From Nostoc calcicola FACHB-3891 (lineage in GTDB: Bacteria > Cyanobacteriota > Cyanobacteriia > Cyanobacteriales > Nostocaceae), in assembly GCF_014697355.1 (NCBI RefSeq), contig NZ_JACJRQ010000008.1, positions 1 to 64,000 of the forward strand: a stretch of 64,000 bases of DNA. The letters run 5' to 3'. Position 1 is the first letter of the stretch. Every line of letters starts with the position of its first letter. This document shows, one piece after another, positions 1-7,078 of this stretch. Below the pieces are notes generated by a model. That model saw nothing but the letters and a program-made list of their open reading frames with translations, did no database searches and had not been told where the DNA came from. The position numbers and the translations under genes were made by a program.

Positions 1-90
1 ACCGAATACGGCAGTAAGTGATGGTTCAGCCATAAATCCTTGATTTTTTAATCAGGTGAATAAATCCGTTGTATTCGGCTTTAAAAAATA

Positions 91-130
91 AGTAAATCTT
101 CCTCTTTTATGTAGAAGTGGAAGATTTACT
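91..130. repeat. Perfect 12-bp inverted repeat
   Basis: AGTAAATCTTCC at 91-102 is exactly complementary to GGAAGATTTACT at 119-130, with a 16-nt loop. No T-run follows on the plus strand, so it is not a typical intrinsic terminator for rightward transcripts. It lies 125 bp before a tyrosine recombinase gene. Its role is not known. Confidence 0.6.
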
Positions 131-196
131 GATGGCGTGTAACTCATGCTGCTACTAGGATTGAGCAAATATTTACTAGTAGTGAATATTGATAAA

Positions 197-233
197 ATTC
201 CGCTTTTACCTATTCTTTGGGTAAAAGCGGAAT
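197..233. repeat. Perfect 14-bp hairpin upstream of recombinase gene
   Basis: ATTCCGCTTTTACC at 197-210 pairs exactly with GGTAAAAGCGGAAT at 220-233 around a 9-nt loop. It ends 21 bp before the recombinase start codon at 255. It could be a leader hairpin, a protein-binding site or a recombination site. The sequence alone does not decide between these. Confidence 0.6.
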
Positions 234-254
234 ATAAAAATTTTCGTTTTATCT

Positions 255-836
255 ATGGCTAAAAATAACAGATCCGGTCAAGCTACTGTCATCACCGATA
301 GTGAATTTATAAAAATTCGCAAACAAATTAAAACTGAGAAGTATAAATTACTGCTTGACCTTGGTTGGTATACAGCTGAAAGGTGGGGCGCACTCATTCA
401 GCTAAAGGTGAGTGATGTTTATGATTCCAAAGGAAAGCCCAAAGATGTGTTGGTGTTCCCGGCTATCATCCGCAAGCACAGGCCAGACGGCACCGCCGAT
501 ACTGTAGAAATTCCAGTGCATGAAAATCTTAAGGAAACACTTTCTAGGTTCCAGCCTGGAAACAGTGAATGGATGTTTCCTTCGCGCTGTGGCACAAAGC
601 CGGTTACTTGGCGTAATGCCTACGATGTCCTCAAGCGGGCAACCGAGAAAGCGGGAATGGGGACTAAGGGAATCTCTACTCACACTACCCGCCGGAGCTT
701 AGTGAACAGACTGCGAAAAAATGGTGTTGATAAGGCCGTAATTCGCAAAATCACCGGACACCGCGATAACAAAGGGCTTGACCCTTACTTAGAAGTTGAC
801 ATCGATGAAGTGAGGGCGGCGATCGCCACTTTATGA
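255..836 (+). CDS. Small tyrosine recombinase / phage integrase family
   Basis: The 193-aa product looks like the catalytic domain of a tyrosine recombinase without the usual N-terminal core-binding domain. Visible motifs are an early Arg in TAERWGAL (box I), HTTRR (H-x-x-R box II near residue 143), and GHRDNKG followed by the probable nucleophile Tyr in DPYLEV near residue 178. At under 200 aa it is shorter than most phage integrases (300-400 aa), like the stand-alone recombinases of some plasmids. It is not the nifD excisase, which is a separate gene at 22,830-24,140. It overlaps the next small gene by 4 nt (ATGA), so the two are probably translationally coupled. Two perfect hairpins precede it. 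The substrate is unknown. Confidence 0.8.
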   Translation: MAKNNRSGQATVITDSEFIKIRKQIKTEKYKLLLDLGWYTAERWGALIQLKVSDVYDSKGKPKDVLVFPAIIRKHRPDGTADTVEIPVHENLKETLSRFQPGNSEWMFPSRCGTKPVTWRNAYDVLKRATEKAGMGTKGISTHTTRRSLVNRLRKNGVDKAVIRKITGHRDNKGLDPYLEVDIDEVRAAIATL

Positions 837-1003
837 ACCAAAACCTACTGTTTCTCCAAATCGAAGTTTTCTACATCCAGCTTCAAGCCGGCCGCTACGA
901 TCACCCGCACAACTTGGCTCGGAAGCTTGAGGAACTGGCGAATAAAGCTTGGGATGAAGTCGATGATATTTACTCTCTACCCAAAATAAAGGACTGTGAA
1001 TAA
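833..1003 (+). CDS. Small hypothetical protein coupled to recombinase
   Basis: This 56-aa frame starts at the ATG that overlaps the recombinase stop codon (ATGA at 833-836) and ends with TAA at 1001-1003. The product is rich in acidic and aromatic residues and predicted largely helical, with a central ARKLEELANKAW segment. The coupling to the recombinase argues that it is translated. No family is recognised. A role as a recombination accessory (excisionase-like) protein is only a guess from position. Confidence 0.5.
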   Translation: MNQNLLFLQIEVFYIQLQAGRYDHPHNLARKLEELANKAWDEVDDIYSLPKIKDCE

Positions 1004-1092
1004 TCTGGAGTTGGTTTTTATTCAAACTGCGATCGCACTTCAAAACCAATTCAGAAGCGCGATCGCATTTTTCATGCCTTGCTGCTAAGCTG

Positions 1093-1115
1093 TATTGACG
1101 TGTCACACGTCAATA
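1093..1115. promoter_or_regulatory. 23-bp perfect palindrome, probable operator (copy 1)
   Basis: The arm TATTGACGTGT and its exact reverse complement ACACGTCAATA flank a single central C. The site ends 12 bp before the ATG of the ribbon-helix-helix gene at 1128, so a protein bound here would block the promoter or the ribosome-binding region. An identical copy lies inside the same gene (1262-1284). Confidence 0.7.
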
Positions 1116-1127
1116 GAGGTTTTTTTT

Positions 1128-1466
1128 ATGAACAAAGGCGGACACACTGGGGGCACTTGGGAAAGTGGTAGCACCTGGCGAAGTGGAGCAACCAAAACAA
1201 TTCGAGTACCAGTTGCTTTGGAAGCGAAAATTATGGAATATGCCAGAGCAATGGACAGCGGTATTGACGTGTCACACGTCAATACAGGCGATTTAATTCT
1301 CAAAGCAATTGACCGCTACATTGAATACAAACGGCTCAATTACCACCCTAATCAGAACTCGAAGCAACTCGACACCAGTACCCGCGCTTGGGATGAGCTA
1401 CGGAAGTTTCAAAAGCTGGTGCAGGAGAATCCGCAAACGCTAGGCATTTACGATACTTGCGAGTAG
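1128..1466 (+). CDS. Ribbon-helix-helix (Arc/CopG-like) DNA-binding protein
   Basis: The 112-aa product has a Gly/Ser/Trp-rich N-terminus followed by TKTIRVPVALEAKIMEYA (about residues 21-38). That strand-then-helix pattern is typical of ribbon-helix-helix repressors of cyanobacterial plasmids. A second helix and a charged C-terminal half follow. I chose the ATG at 1128 over an upstream ATG because AGAGG at 1115-1119 is a fair ribosome-binding site and the longer reading would translate the palindromic operator. The operator is duplicated exactly inside the coding region, where it encodes IDVSHVNT. This strongly suggests autoregulation, possibly with DNA looping. It may control the convergent helicase gene or plasmid-like maintenance functions of the element. 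Confidence 0.65.
   Translation: MNKGGHTGGTWESGSTWRSGATKTIRVPVALEAKIMEYARAMDSGIDVSHVNTGDLILKAIDRYIEYKRLNYHPNQNSKQLDTSTRAWDELRKFQKLVQENPQTLGIYDTCE
1262..1284. promoter_or_regulatory. 23-bp perfect palindrome inside RHH gene (copy 2)
   Basis: This is identical to the site at 1093-1115, and its symmetry extends one more base pair on each side. Centre-to-centre spacing from copy 1 is 169 bp, about 16 helical turns. It lies within the coding sequence, so the exact identity to copy 1 is unlikely to be chance. Confidence 0.7.
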
Positions 1467-1484
1467 TACTTTGGCGAGTTATAA

Positions 1485-3887
1485 TTAGCCGCTCATTTTT
1501 TTGAGTTGAGTTGACTGGAATGGCCCGTAACAGTCAGTGCCTTGCCTGGTTTTCCCCTCAATCCAGATACCACCTGGGTGAACGCCGCTAACTGTGAATA
1601 CTCTGTCTTGGAATTTCTTATGTTCACTAAGGACTGTTACCTCATCGCCAACCTCTAGCGGCAGGGGGTAAAGCTCAGAGAATTTAACCCGGAGTTTATG
1701 TATATCCCCAGCCTGGTAGACTTCGGCTTCTGGGAGGGTTTTGAAGAGTTTAATCACCTTCACCTTATTACTGAGCCTGGGTGACCAATAAATCCCACCT
1801 TCCTCAATATCAGCTCGCTTCAGGGGGGAGGGAGGAAAAGGATCACCTGAAGGATCACCCCCCGGATCAGCCTGGGTAAAACTGCTGGAATCGTTAGCTG
1901 GCAGTGGTTTAACCGCTGTAGAGCCATCTTGTATATTTTCGCACAGGATCGGAGAAGGATCACCCACTGGATCACCCCCAGGACTGTTGTCTGGTAAGGC
2001 ATTCGGCGAAAGGTGATCCTCGATGTGACTTGGCGGTGTCAAAATTTCTGAGTCGGGTGTTTTTTTGCTATTTTCAGCAGGTTGAGGATCACCTTCGGCT
2101 GTATTGCTTACTGTGTGCAGATTACAGGGGTGATCCTGGGGGTGATCCTGGGGTGATCCTATTTTTTTTATACCAAGTTCAGAATCAGGCTGTAGTCCTT
2201 TACCACCAAGGATTGTAAGCCCAGGGCTGGGGTGATCCGAGGGGTGATCCTTTGCCGATCCTTCGTAAGCCAGGAAGTAGGCGTTCGCTTTTCCCGGCTG
2301 GCGTTTTACGCTGATTAATCCATCGGCTGATAATTCGTTCAGAAAACGGCGGGCGTAGTCTCTGGAAATGCCTAGTCTGTAAGCAATTTCTTCGCTAGTG
2401 AACTTGATGTTTCTGTTGTCAGCCAACAGTTGTAAGGTTGATTCCTTGGCTGAGTGAGCCGGTCCGCCAAATTCTTCTCCCTCTTCCCCCAGGAATGTGA
2501 AGCTCAGGTCTTCGGGGTTGAAGTACATGCGGTACTTTTTACTAGAGGAACGCGATCGCGATTTATCGATCTCTAATATCCGGTCGTAGGCAGTAGCGGT
2601 TTCTTTGTTGTCCTTGGATAGCGTCCAAACTTCTGATACGGCATTTCTAATTGCGGTTGTACCCCTGACCTCACCGCCCTTGTTCATGTGGTGGATGATC
2701 ACAAAGGTGGTTTTATACTGGGTGGCCAACCCGGTCATCTCCAGAATCGGGCGGGCGTACTCCATTTCTGACTCGCGGTAAACAGAGAAGCGGTTGGCAG
2801 TGGACAGCGAGTCAATGAAGACAATCTCTGGCTGGAATTCTTTTAAATCCTGAATGAGGGTCGGCATGTTCTCGGCACTCCAGCCAAAGCGGACACGAAC
2901 AGAATCGCCGATATCGTTTTCTGAATAACCCAGAGAATCTAAAGCTTGCAGCATGTCACCTGGGCTTTCGTCTCCTTGGTAGTAGAGAATTCTCCTTTTA
3001 CCTGTGGTTACGAATGATCCAAATTGAGTGCCTTGAATCAAGATTTTACCAATGGCATAGGCGAATTTTGTTTTACCAACTCCACCATCTGATGCTAGTA
3101 GGATTGTTGTACTTTTGGGAATCAATCCATTTAATAGCCACTCTCTGACTGTAGAACCTGCTAACTCTCTCAACTCGTCATAGGTGAGTAATTTGGTGCA
3201 TTGAGCAATGAGACTTTTTAAGTAGAACTGTTCCAAGAATCCCGTCGAAAGGTGATGGTCATCTGCTAGTTTTTTGAGTTTTAAAAGCCTTAAGGATGGT
3301 AGGGAACAAGTTGTATAAATAGTTGTTAGTTGATTAAGCAATCTGTCATGTAGCCATTGCTCATGTTCATCCTTGGTTGCCGCAATTGGAAGTTCGATAA
3401 CTGACCGAACTTTCTCTGTAATCATTGAGAAAATTTCTGGGATATCTAACTCTGTTCGATATCCCAATTCATTGATTTCTTCACCGACACGATTTAAGTA
3501 ACGTCGAGTAAATGCTTCAATAACTGATTCGGCATGAACATCTATGTTGACTGCGCTTACGGTTCGATCGAATACAGTTGCTAGTTTGTTTCTACCCCCA
3601 ACTTTTGACAGAATGTCATGGTCAGATAACCACCTGGTGACACTCAGCATGTCGGTGGGTTTCTCTTTGTTGCAAAGTCTCAAGCAAGCTTGGTAAATGT
3701 CTCTATGGGCACTGACGTAAAAGTGTTCTGGTTTTAATCTATCTTTAATTCGATAAATCGCTTCTGGGTCTAATAATATACCACCCAATATTGCTTCTTC
3801 TGCTTCTATATCGTGTGGTGGTAATCTGTCTGAATTGGATCGAAAGTTAGGTGATTCTTGGGGGAATTTATAAATACCTTGTGTCAT
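1485..3887 (-). CDS. DnaB-N/RepA-like replicative helicase (element replication protein)
   Basis: The 800-aa product probably unwinds DNA to replicate the element. An N-terminal DnaB-type domain (about residues 20-170, RLPPHDIEAEEAILGG) is followed by a RecA-like AAA ATPase. That ATPase has Walker A ASDGGVGKT near residue 265 and Walker B EIVFIDSLS near 355, then an IIHHMNKGG segment typical of RepA/RSF1010-type helicases. A winged-helix segment (about 475-535, KFTSEEIAYRLGISRDYARR) suggests DNA binding. Residues about 545-685 are a low-complexity linker of repeated DHP and GDP tripeptides, encoded by repeats of the octamer GGTGATCC. The C-terminal 100 residues look like a small beta-rich domain. 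The fusion of a DnaB N-domain to a RepA-type motor is plasmid- or phage-like. Confidence 0.75.
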   Translation of the reverse strand: MTQGIYKFPQESPNFRSNSDRLPPHDIEAEEAILGGILLDPEAIYRIKDRLKPEHFYVSAHRDIYQACLRLCNKEKPTDMLSVTRWLSDHDILSKVGGRNKLATVFDRTVSAVNIDVHAESVIEAFTRRYLNRVGEEINELGYRTELDIPEIFSMITEKVRSVIELPIAATKDEHEQWLHDRLLNQLTTIYTTCSLPSLRLLKLKKLADDHHLSTGFLEQFYLKSLIAQCTKLLTYDELRELAGSTVREWLLNGLIPKSTTILLASDGGVGKTKFAYAIGKILIQGTQFGSFVTTGKRRILYYQGDESPGDMLQALDSLGYSENDIGDSVRVRFGWSAENMPTLIQDLKEFQPEIVFIDSLSTANRFSVYRESEMEYARPILEMTGLATQYKTTFVIIHHMNKGGEVRGTTAIRNAVSEVWTLSKDNKETATAYDRILEIDKSRSRSSSKKYRMYFNPEDLSFTFLGEEGEEFGGPAHSAKESTLQLLADNRNIKFTSEEIAYRLGISRDYARRFLNELSADGLISVKRQPGKANAYFLAYEGSAKDHPSDHPSPGLTILGGKGLQPDSELGIKKIGSPQDHPQDHPCNLHTVSNTAEGDPQPAENSKKTPDSEILTPPSHIEDHLSPNALPDNSPGGDPVGDPSPILCENIQDGSTAVKPLPANDSSSFTQADPGGDPSGDPFPPSPLKRADIEEGGIYWSPRLSNKVKVIKLFKTLPEAEVYQAGDIHKLRVKFSELYPLPLEVGDEVTVLSEHKKFQDRVFTVSGVHPGGIWIEGKTRQGTDCYGPFQSTQLKKMSG
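1840..2250. repeat. Cluster of eleven GGTGATCC/GGATCACC octamers
   Basis: Octamers occur at 1840, 1852, 1957, 1969, 2012, 2086, 2129, 2141, 2152, 2231 and 2243, in both orientations and often 11-12 bp apart in pairs. All lie in the linker part of the helicase gene. Each contains GATC. The cluster may be iterons of a replication origin inside the initiator gene, or simply a repeat expansion that encodes a Pro/Asp-rich linker. Confidence 0.7.
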
Positions 3888-4021
3888 TTATTTACCCCCT
3901 GTTCGCCTATCTTTGTGTTAGAATAAAGGCTAGTGAAGGCACTAGAATTTATCCGAATATCTAGATTATTCTTTGCTTTACTGATACTATTCATTTGATT
4001 ATTCTTTGTTTTTTACAATGT

Positions 4022-4056
4022 CGCTCACTGCCGATTATGCTAGTGAGCGTTTTTTT
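4022..4056 (+). terminator. Intrinsic terminator without an obvious plus-strand gene
   Basis: CGCTCACT (4022-4029) pairs with AGTGAGCG (4042-4049) and is followed directly by seven Ts. Neighbouring genes on both sides are on the minus strand, so it would terminate an unannotated plus-strand transcript lying antisense to the helicase leader. A shorter hairpin (CTAGTG/CACTAG, 3930-3945) lies in the same interval. Confidence 0.6.
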
Positions 4057-4078
4057 GGTCAATTAATCATTCTTTCAT

Positions 4079-4321
4079 TTATTCGTCATCTGGTATCCCC
4101 TCTACGTCTATTCGGAAGGCCTTTGCGAGAGTTTTCATAGAGACACCCAGCTCACGAGCAAGAGCAACAGCATTGTCAAATCGAGGGATTTTTCTGCCGC
4201 TCTCCCACTCAGCAATAGTTCTGTAACTTAGGTTGATTCTGCGCCCTAGCTGTTCTTGAGACAGTTCAAGGCTCTCTCGCAAGCTTTTCAAGTTGGGTTC
4301 TGTACCGTATTTTTCATCCAT
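4079..4321 (-). CDS. XRE-family helix-turn-helix repressor
   Basis: The 80-aa product is a classic Cro/CI-type HTH protein. The helix pair LSQEQLGRRINLSYRTIAEW (about residues 19-38) is followed by ESGRKIPRF, a diagnostic loop. The start at 4321 (MDEKYG) was chosen over an upstream in-frame ATG at 4372, because the longer version would overlap two operator-like inverted repeats. The gene faces the helicase gene in the same direction and is probably autoregulated through those sites. It resembles the small copy-number or lysogeny repressors of plasmids and phages. Confidence 0.8.
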   Translation of the reverse strand: MDEKYGTEPNLKSLRESLELSQEQLGRRINLSYRTIAEWESGRKIPRFDNAVALARELGVSMKTLAKAFRIDVEGIPDDE

Positions 4322-4336
4322 GCTACACCAGAGTTG

Positions 4337-4382
4337 CAACACTTTGGTGTTGACAAGAGAACTTATCAACACTAAAGTGTTG
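4337..4382. promoter_or_regulatory. Pair of 16-bp operators for the XRE gene
   Basis: CAACACTTTGGTGTTG (4337-4352) and CAACACTAAAGTGTTG (4367-4382) share the inverted half-sites CAACAC/GTGTTG and start exactly 30 bp apart, nearly three helical turns. They lie directly upstream of the XRE start codon, as expected for cooperative autorepression. Confidence 0.7.
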
Positions 4383-4692
4383 AATTAAGGACAATAAAAC
4401 TCAGGCATCTCACATGGCGATGCCGCATATTTTGATGCCTGAATTTCCCTTAGTCTCTCACTCGTCTGTGAAGGCGCAGTGATACCCGCTCCCCCACACG
4501 CCCTTGTGTGGCAACTATGGAGCAAGCACCCGCGCCTTGACCTTGCGCGGACACACCCTGTACCTGATGCCCAATGACTAATCCCTGATGACTAATTCCC
4601 GACCAGACAGAGATAGCAGCCTGTAGCTACTGAAGCGATGAAAGACCTGCTGAGGAGTAAGTGATAAGTGACAACCAACAACTAGTAAGGCG
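4383..4692. other. Noncoding stretch with hairpins between divergent genes
   Basis: This 310-bp gap separates the leftward XRE gene from the rightward small-gene operon and must hold the promoter of the latter. TCAGGCATC (4401-4409) pairs with GATGCCTGA (4434-4442), and CCACAC (4494-4499) pairs with GTGTGG (4506-4511). No protein-coding frame is convincing. It could hold a leader RNA or an origin, but nothing proves this. Confidence 0.4.
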
Positions 4693-4881
4693 ATGGAGGA
4701 ACTAACACCAAATCAATTACTTGAGGCGAGAAATTGGATCAAAGATTGCTGCCCCTGGCGCGATCTGCAAGAAGACCAAATTGATGATCTGACAGACGAA
4801 GAAGTGACAGCAGGCATTGCAAGGCATTTTTCTGGAGGAATCAGCGAATTTAAAAAGACGATACCGCCAGAAGAACAGTAA
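4693..4881 (+). CDS. Small acidic hypothetical protein
   Basis: The 62-aa product has an acidic helical centre (DLQEDQIDDLTDEEVTAGIARHF), resembling the short fragments often seen in cyanobacterial plasmid operons. No family is recognised. It is the first frame of a run of small rightward genes and lies 65 bp before the next one, which has its own ribosome-binding site (AAGGAG at 4930-4935). A GCGATCG-bearing hairpin follows the stop codon. Confidence 0.5.
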   Translation: MEELTPNQLLEARNWIKDCCPWRDLQEDQIDDLTDEEVTAGIARHFSGGISEFKKTIPPEEQ

Positions 4882-4946
4882 AAAGGCGATCGGATACCCT
4901 CCAAGGTGCGATCGCCAAAAAACAATAGTAAGGAGATTTTACTACA

Positions 4947-5240
4947 ATGACCAAGCCAATAGGCTTTTACATGAATTACACTCCTGGGGACGGTTCCTAC
5001 TTAGAATCACTGCAAGAGCAATATGGCAGCACATTTGAGGGGATAAGCACACGAGAGAAGCTTTTTCTTGTCTCCAGCCTTGCATCCCACCTGTGTGTTC
5101 TTGAAGCTGGCGAAACTCGCAACGAGATTTATAAACTCGGCGTGCAACTGCAAATACAACTCGAACAGTCCGACCAGAGAGGACTGCTTGAAGCACTTGT
5201 TGCCCAAATTCGTTGGGGACAGAATCATGAACACGAATGA
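4947..5240 (+). CDS. Small hypothetical protein, element operon
   Basis: The 97-aa soluble product is predicted helical (STREKLFLVSSLASHLCVLE, then NEIYKLGVQLQIQLEQSD). It has a good ribosome-binding site (AAGGAG, 11 nt before the ATG). Its 3' end overlaps the next gene by 14 nt, implying coupled translation. No known family is recognised. It starts the tightly overlapping part of the operon that runs to 7,810. Confidence 0.6.
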   Translation: MTKPIGFYMNYTPGDGSYLESLQEQYGSTFEGISTREKLFLVSSLASHLCVLEAGETRNEIYKLGVQLQIQLEQSDQRGLLEALVAQIRWGQNHEHE

Positions 5241-5451
5241 TCGCTATCAAGCTCACTACCAAGCGCTGGTCAACAACGGGGTTCCGTCCGAGCTTGCCGC
5301 TAAAGCTTCCCAAGTCACAGCTAACGAGACACCAGAGCAGCCACGTACCCAAGAACAACAACAAGTTGTAACTGAGGCTTGGGGCTACCTGAACAGACAT
5401 TTCCAGCAAATGGAGTCGCTAGAAGATGAGCCAACTTTACACGACTCCTGA
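5227..5451 (+). CDS. Small hypothetical protein, element operon
   Basis: The 74-aa frame was started at the ATG at 5227 inside the end of the previous gene. Upstream in-frame ATGs would overlap that gene much further. The product is hydrophilic and Gln/Glu-rich with a helical N-terminus (NTNDRYQAHYQALVNNGVPS). It overlaps the next gene by 26 nt. No family is recognised. Confidence 0.55.
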   Translation: MNTNDRYQAHYQALVNNGVPSELAAKASQVTANETPEQPRTQEQQQVVTEAWGYLNRHFQQMESLEDEPTLHDS

Positions 5452-5893
5452 AGCCGCCGAGTTAACAGGAATCAAAGAAAACACAATTCGCAGTTGGTTA
5501 CGCCGTCACGCCCAAGTTTTTCAGCTTGACGTGCATTTAGTTGTAGATGAACACGGTCAAAAACTTTGGACTGATGCAGGAATTGACTTACTGCGCTCTC
5601 GCGCACCGAAAAACGCATTGGACAGCGATGCAAATTTTGATGCAGATGACGATGCACCCGATTTACTTGAATCACTGCTCGAAGATAGCGCCCAACAACT
5701 AGCCCGCGAATACTGGCGACGGTTACCCGGTCGCGTGTTGCACCGCATCAAGCAGATGAAGGACAACCCCACAGATGAAGACCGAAAAATAGTGCAGACT
5801 TCAGTTCGTGCTGCAATCAACAGTGGAACCGCGCATCTACTCTTGCCCACATATGAGCCGATGTTGCTAGAGGGGGGAGATGAAACAGACTAA
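5426..5893 (+). CDS. MerR-like helix-turn-helix protein
   Basis: The 155-aa product begins with a compact winged-helix segment (LYTTPEAAELTGIKENTIRSWL, residues 4-25) of the kind found in MerR/excisionase-type DNA-binding domains. An acidic linker (DANFDADDDAPDLLESLLED) and a helical C-terminus follow. It lacks a visible effector domain. It overlaps its neighbours on both sides. It may be the regulator or a DNA-binding accessory of the small-gene operon. The specific target is unknown. Confidence 0.6.
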   Translation: MSQLYTTPEAAELTGIKENTIRSWLRRHAQVFQLDVHLVVDEHGQKLWTDAGIDLLRSRAPKNALDSDANFDADDDAPDLLESLLEDSAQQLAREYWRRLPGRVLHRIKQMKDNPTDEDRKIVQTSVRAAINSGTAHLLLPTYEPMLLEGGDETD

Positions 5894-6131
5894 ACAGCAG
5901 CCAGCGGGTAAAGTCGTCCCGTTCACTGGGGAATTTTATCCAGATCCAGAACCAACACCCGCCGTCAACAACACTGCGGCATTTTTGGTCATGCTTGCAG
6001 CTGCACTGCTTGCAGGGTTAAGTATCGGTGCAATTTCCACTTACCAAAGTGCTTCACAGGTGCAGTTAAGGGAGATGAAAGCCCAAAGTCAACAGCTCGA
6101 ACAAGTCAAAAACCAAGTTTGCAGGAACTAA
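5880..6131 (+). CDS. Small single-span membrane protein
   Basis: The 83-aa product has a Pro-rich N-terminal segment, one hydrophobic span (about residues 30-54, NTAAFLVMLAAALLAGLSIGAI) and a Gln-rich helical tail. It overlaps the HTH gene by 14 nt. No family is recognised. The layout of a short soluble arm, one membrane span and a coiled tail is seen in small secretion or phage envelope proteins, but no such partner is identifiable here. Confidence 0.55.
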   Translation: MKQTKQQPAGKVVPFTGEFYPDPEPTPAVNNTAAFLVMLAAALLAGLSIGAISTYQSASQVQLREMKAQSQQLEQVKNQVCRN

Positions 6132-6134
6132 AAT

Positions 6135-6290
6135 ATGGCGTTTTTACTACGCTTGGTCGTTCGCCTCTTGCCACACGCAATTCTTGATGAGTTGCAGGAT
6201 ACAGGTTTGAAAGAACTTGATAGACGGGGGTTGATTATTTGGTGCGACGAAATACCCGAAGAATTTTTAGATCACAGTAAACAGGAGTAA
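6135..6290 (+). CDS. Small hypothetical protein (51 aa)
   Basis: A 51-aa frame fits exactly between its neighbours, with 3-nt gaps on both sides, and starts with ATG at 6135. The product has a hydrophobic N-terminus (AFLLRLVVRLLPHAILDELQ) followed by an acidic tail. The exact packing within the operon is the main evidence that it is real. No family is recognised. Confidence 0.5.
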   Translation: MAFLLRLVVRLLPHAILDELQDTGLKELDRRGLIIWCDEIPEEFLDHSKQE

Positions 6291-6293
6291 ACA

Positions 6294-6806
6294 ATGGGAA
6301 TCCTTGCACGCATTACCAGCGCCGGTAAATCCAGTAACAACACCAATCAATCCTCACTTTCCACTGGCGGACACGGGATTGATAAAAATCAGGTGTTAGC
6401 CCCCACAGATCCAAACGTGATTAACCCAGTCAACGCCGGAACTTGGGAGACTGTTAGGACAGCACCCGTCAACCATACACCACGCTACTTCAACAAAGCT
6501 GAAGCCGATGCACTCAAACAGGTTGCAACCCAGAAAAAGGAAGAAGCACGTCAAGCCAAACGCGCCTATAAATCCCTCAAGAAGCTAGAAGAGGCTGATG
6601 CACAGGTACACGTTGCACACCGCCGTTATATCAAGGGCGTTGCTGACAACGAACTCGTCAAAAAACGCGCTGATGCATCAACTGCCAGACATCTGCACGC
6701 CCAGCGTCCTGAATACGCAAGGCTTGGATTTGGTCTAGACCGCGCCGAAAACAACGCCCAAAAACGCGTTGAAGAACTCAAAGCCAAAATCAAGGACAAA
6801 TACTAA
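6294..6806 (+). CDS. Basic, helical hypothetical protein
   Basis: The 170-aa product has a Ser/Asn/Gly-rich N-terminal third and a long charged helical region from about residue 70 (LKQVATQKKEEARQAKRAYK). The C-terminus is rich in Lys/Arg/Ala. The start has a strong ribosome-binding site (CAGGAG) ending 6 nt before the ATG. The stop codon shares a base with the next start (TAATG). It could be structural or nucleic-acid binding. No family is recognised. Confidence 0.6.
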   Translation: MGILARITSAGKSSNNTNQSSLSTGGHGIDKNQVLAPTDPNVINPVNAGTWETVRTAPVNHTPRYFNKAEADALKQVATQKKEEARQAKRAYKSLKKLEEADAQVHVAHRRYIKGVADNELVKKRADASTARHLHAQRPEYARLGFGLDRAENNAQKRVEELKAKIKDKY

Positions 6807-7078
6807 TGGATAAGGCGGTACACCTGGGGGCGTGGTTCCTTTTGGGGTGTATCGCCTCTAGCTTTGTGGCTTGGCTAGGGGCGCTGCACCCTGCTTTATT
6901 TCGAGTGATGTGGGTTATCTACATCATGTCTTTTGCAGCGCTGGCTCTTGCGCTGGTGACAGACGATGCAGTTAGACCGTTCCTGAAACTATCCGAGCCG
7001 GACTACTATGCACTGCTGATTGCCATTGCATCAGCGATTGTTTTGGGGGGAATGTTGTCATGGTTAATCGGTGGTTAA
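6806..7078 (+). CDS. Small three-span membrane protein
   Basis: The 90-aa product contains three hydrophobic segments (about residues 8-28, 34-52 and 68-88) and very few charges. Its start overlaps the previous stop (TAATG) and its end overlaps the next gene by 19 nt. This kind of small membrane protein is common in conjugation and phage modules, but no family could be assigned. Confidence 0.55.
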   Translation: MDKAVHLGAWFLLGCIASSFVAWLGALHPALFRVMWVIYIMSFAALALALVTDDAVRPFLKLSEPDYYALLIAIASAIVLGGMLSWLIGG

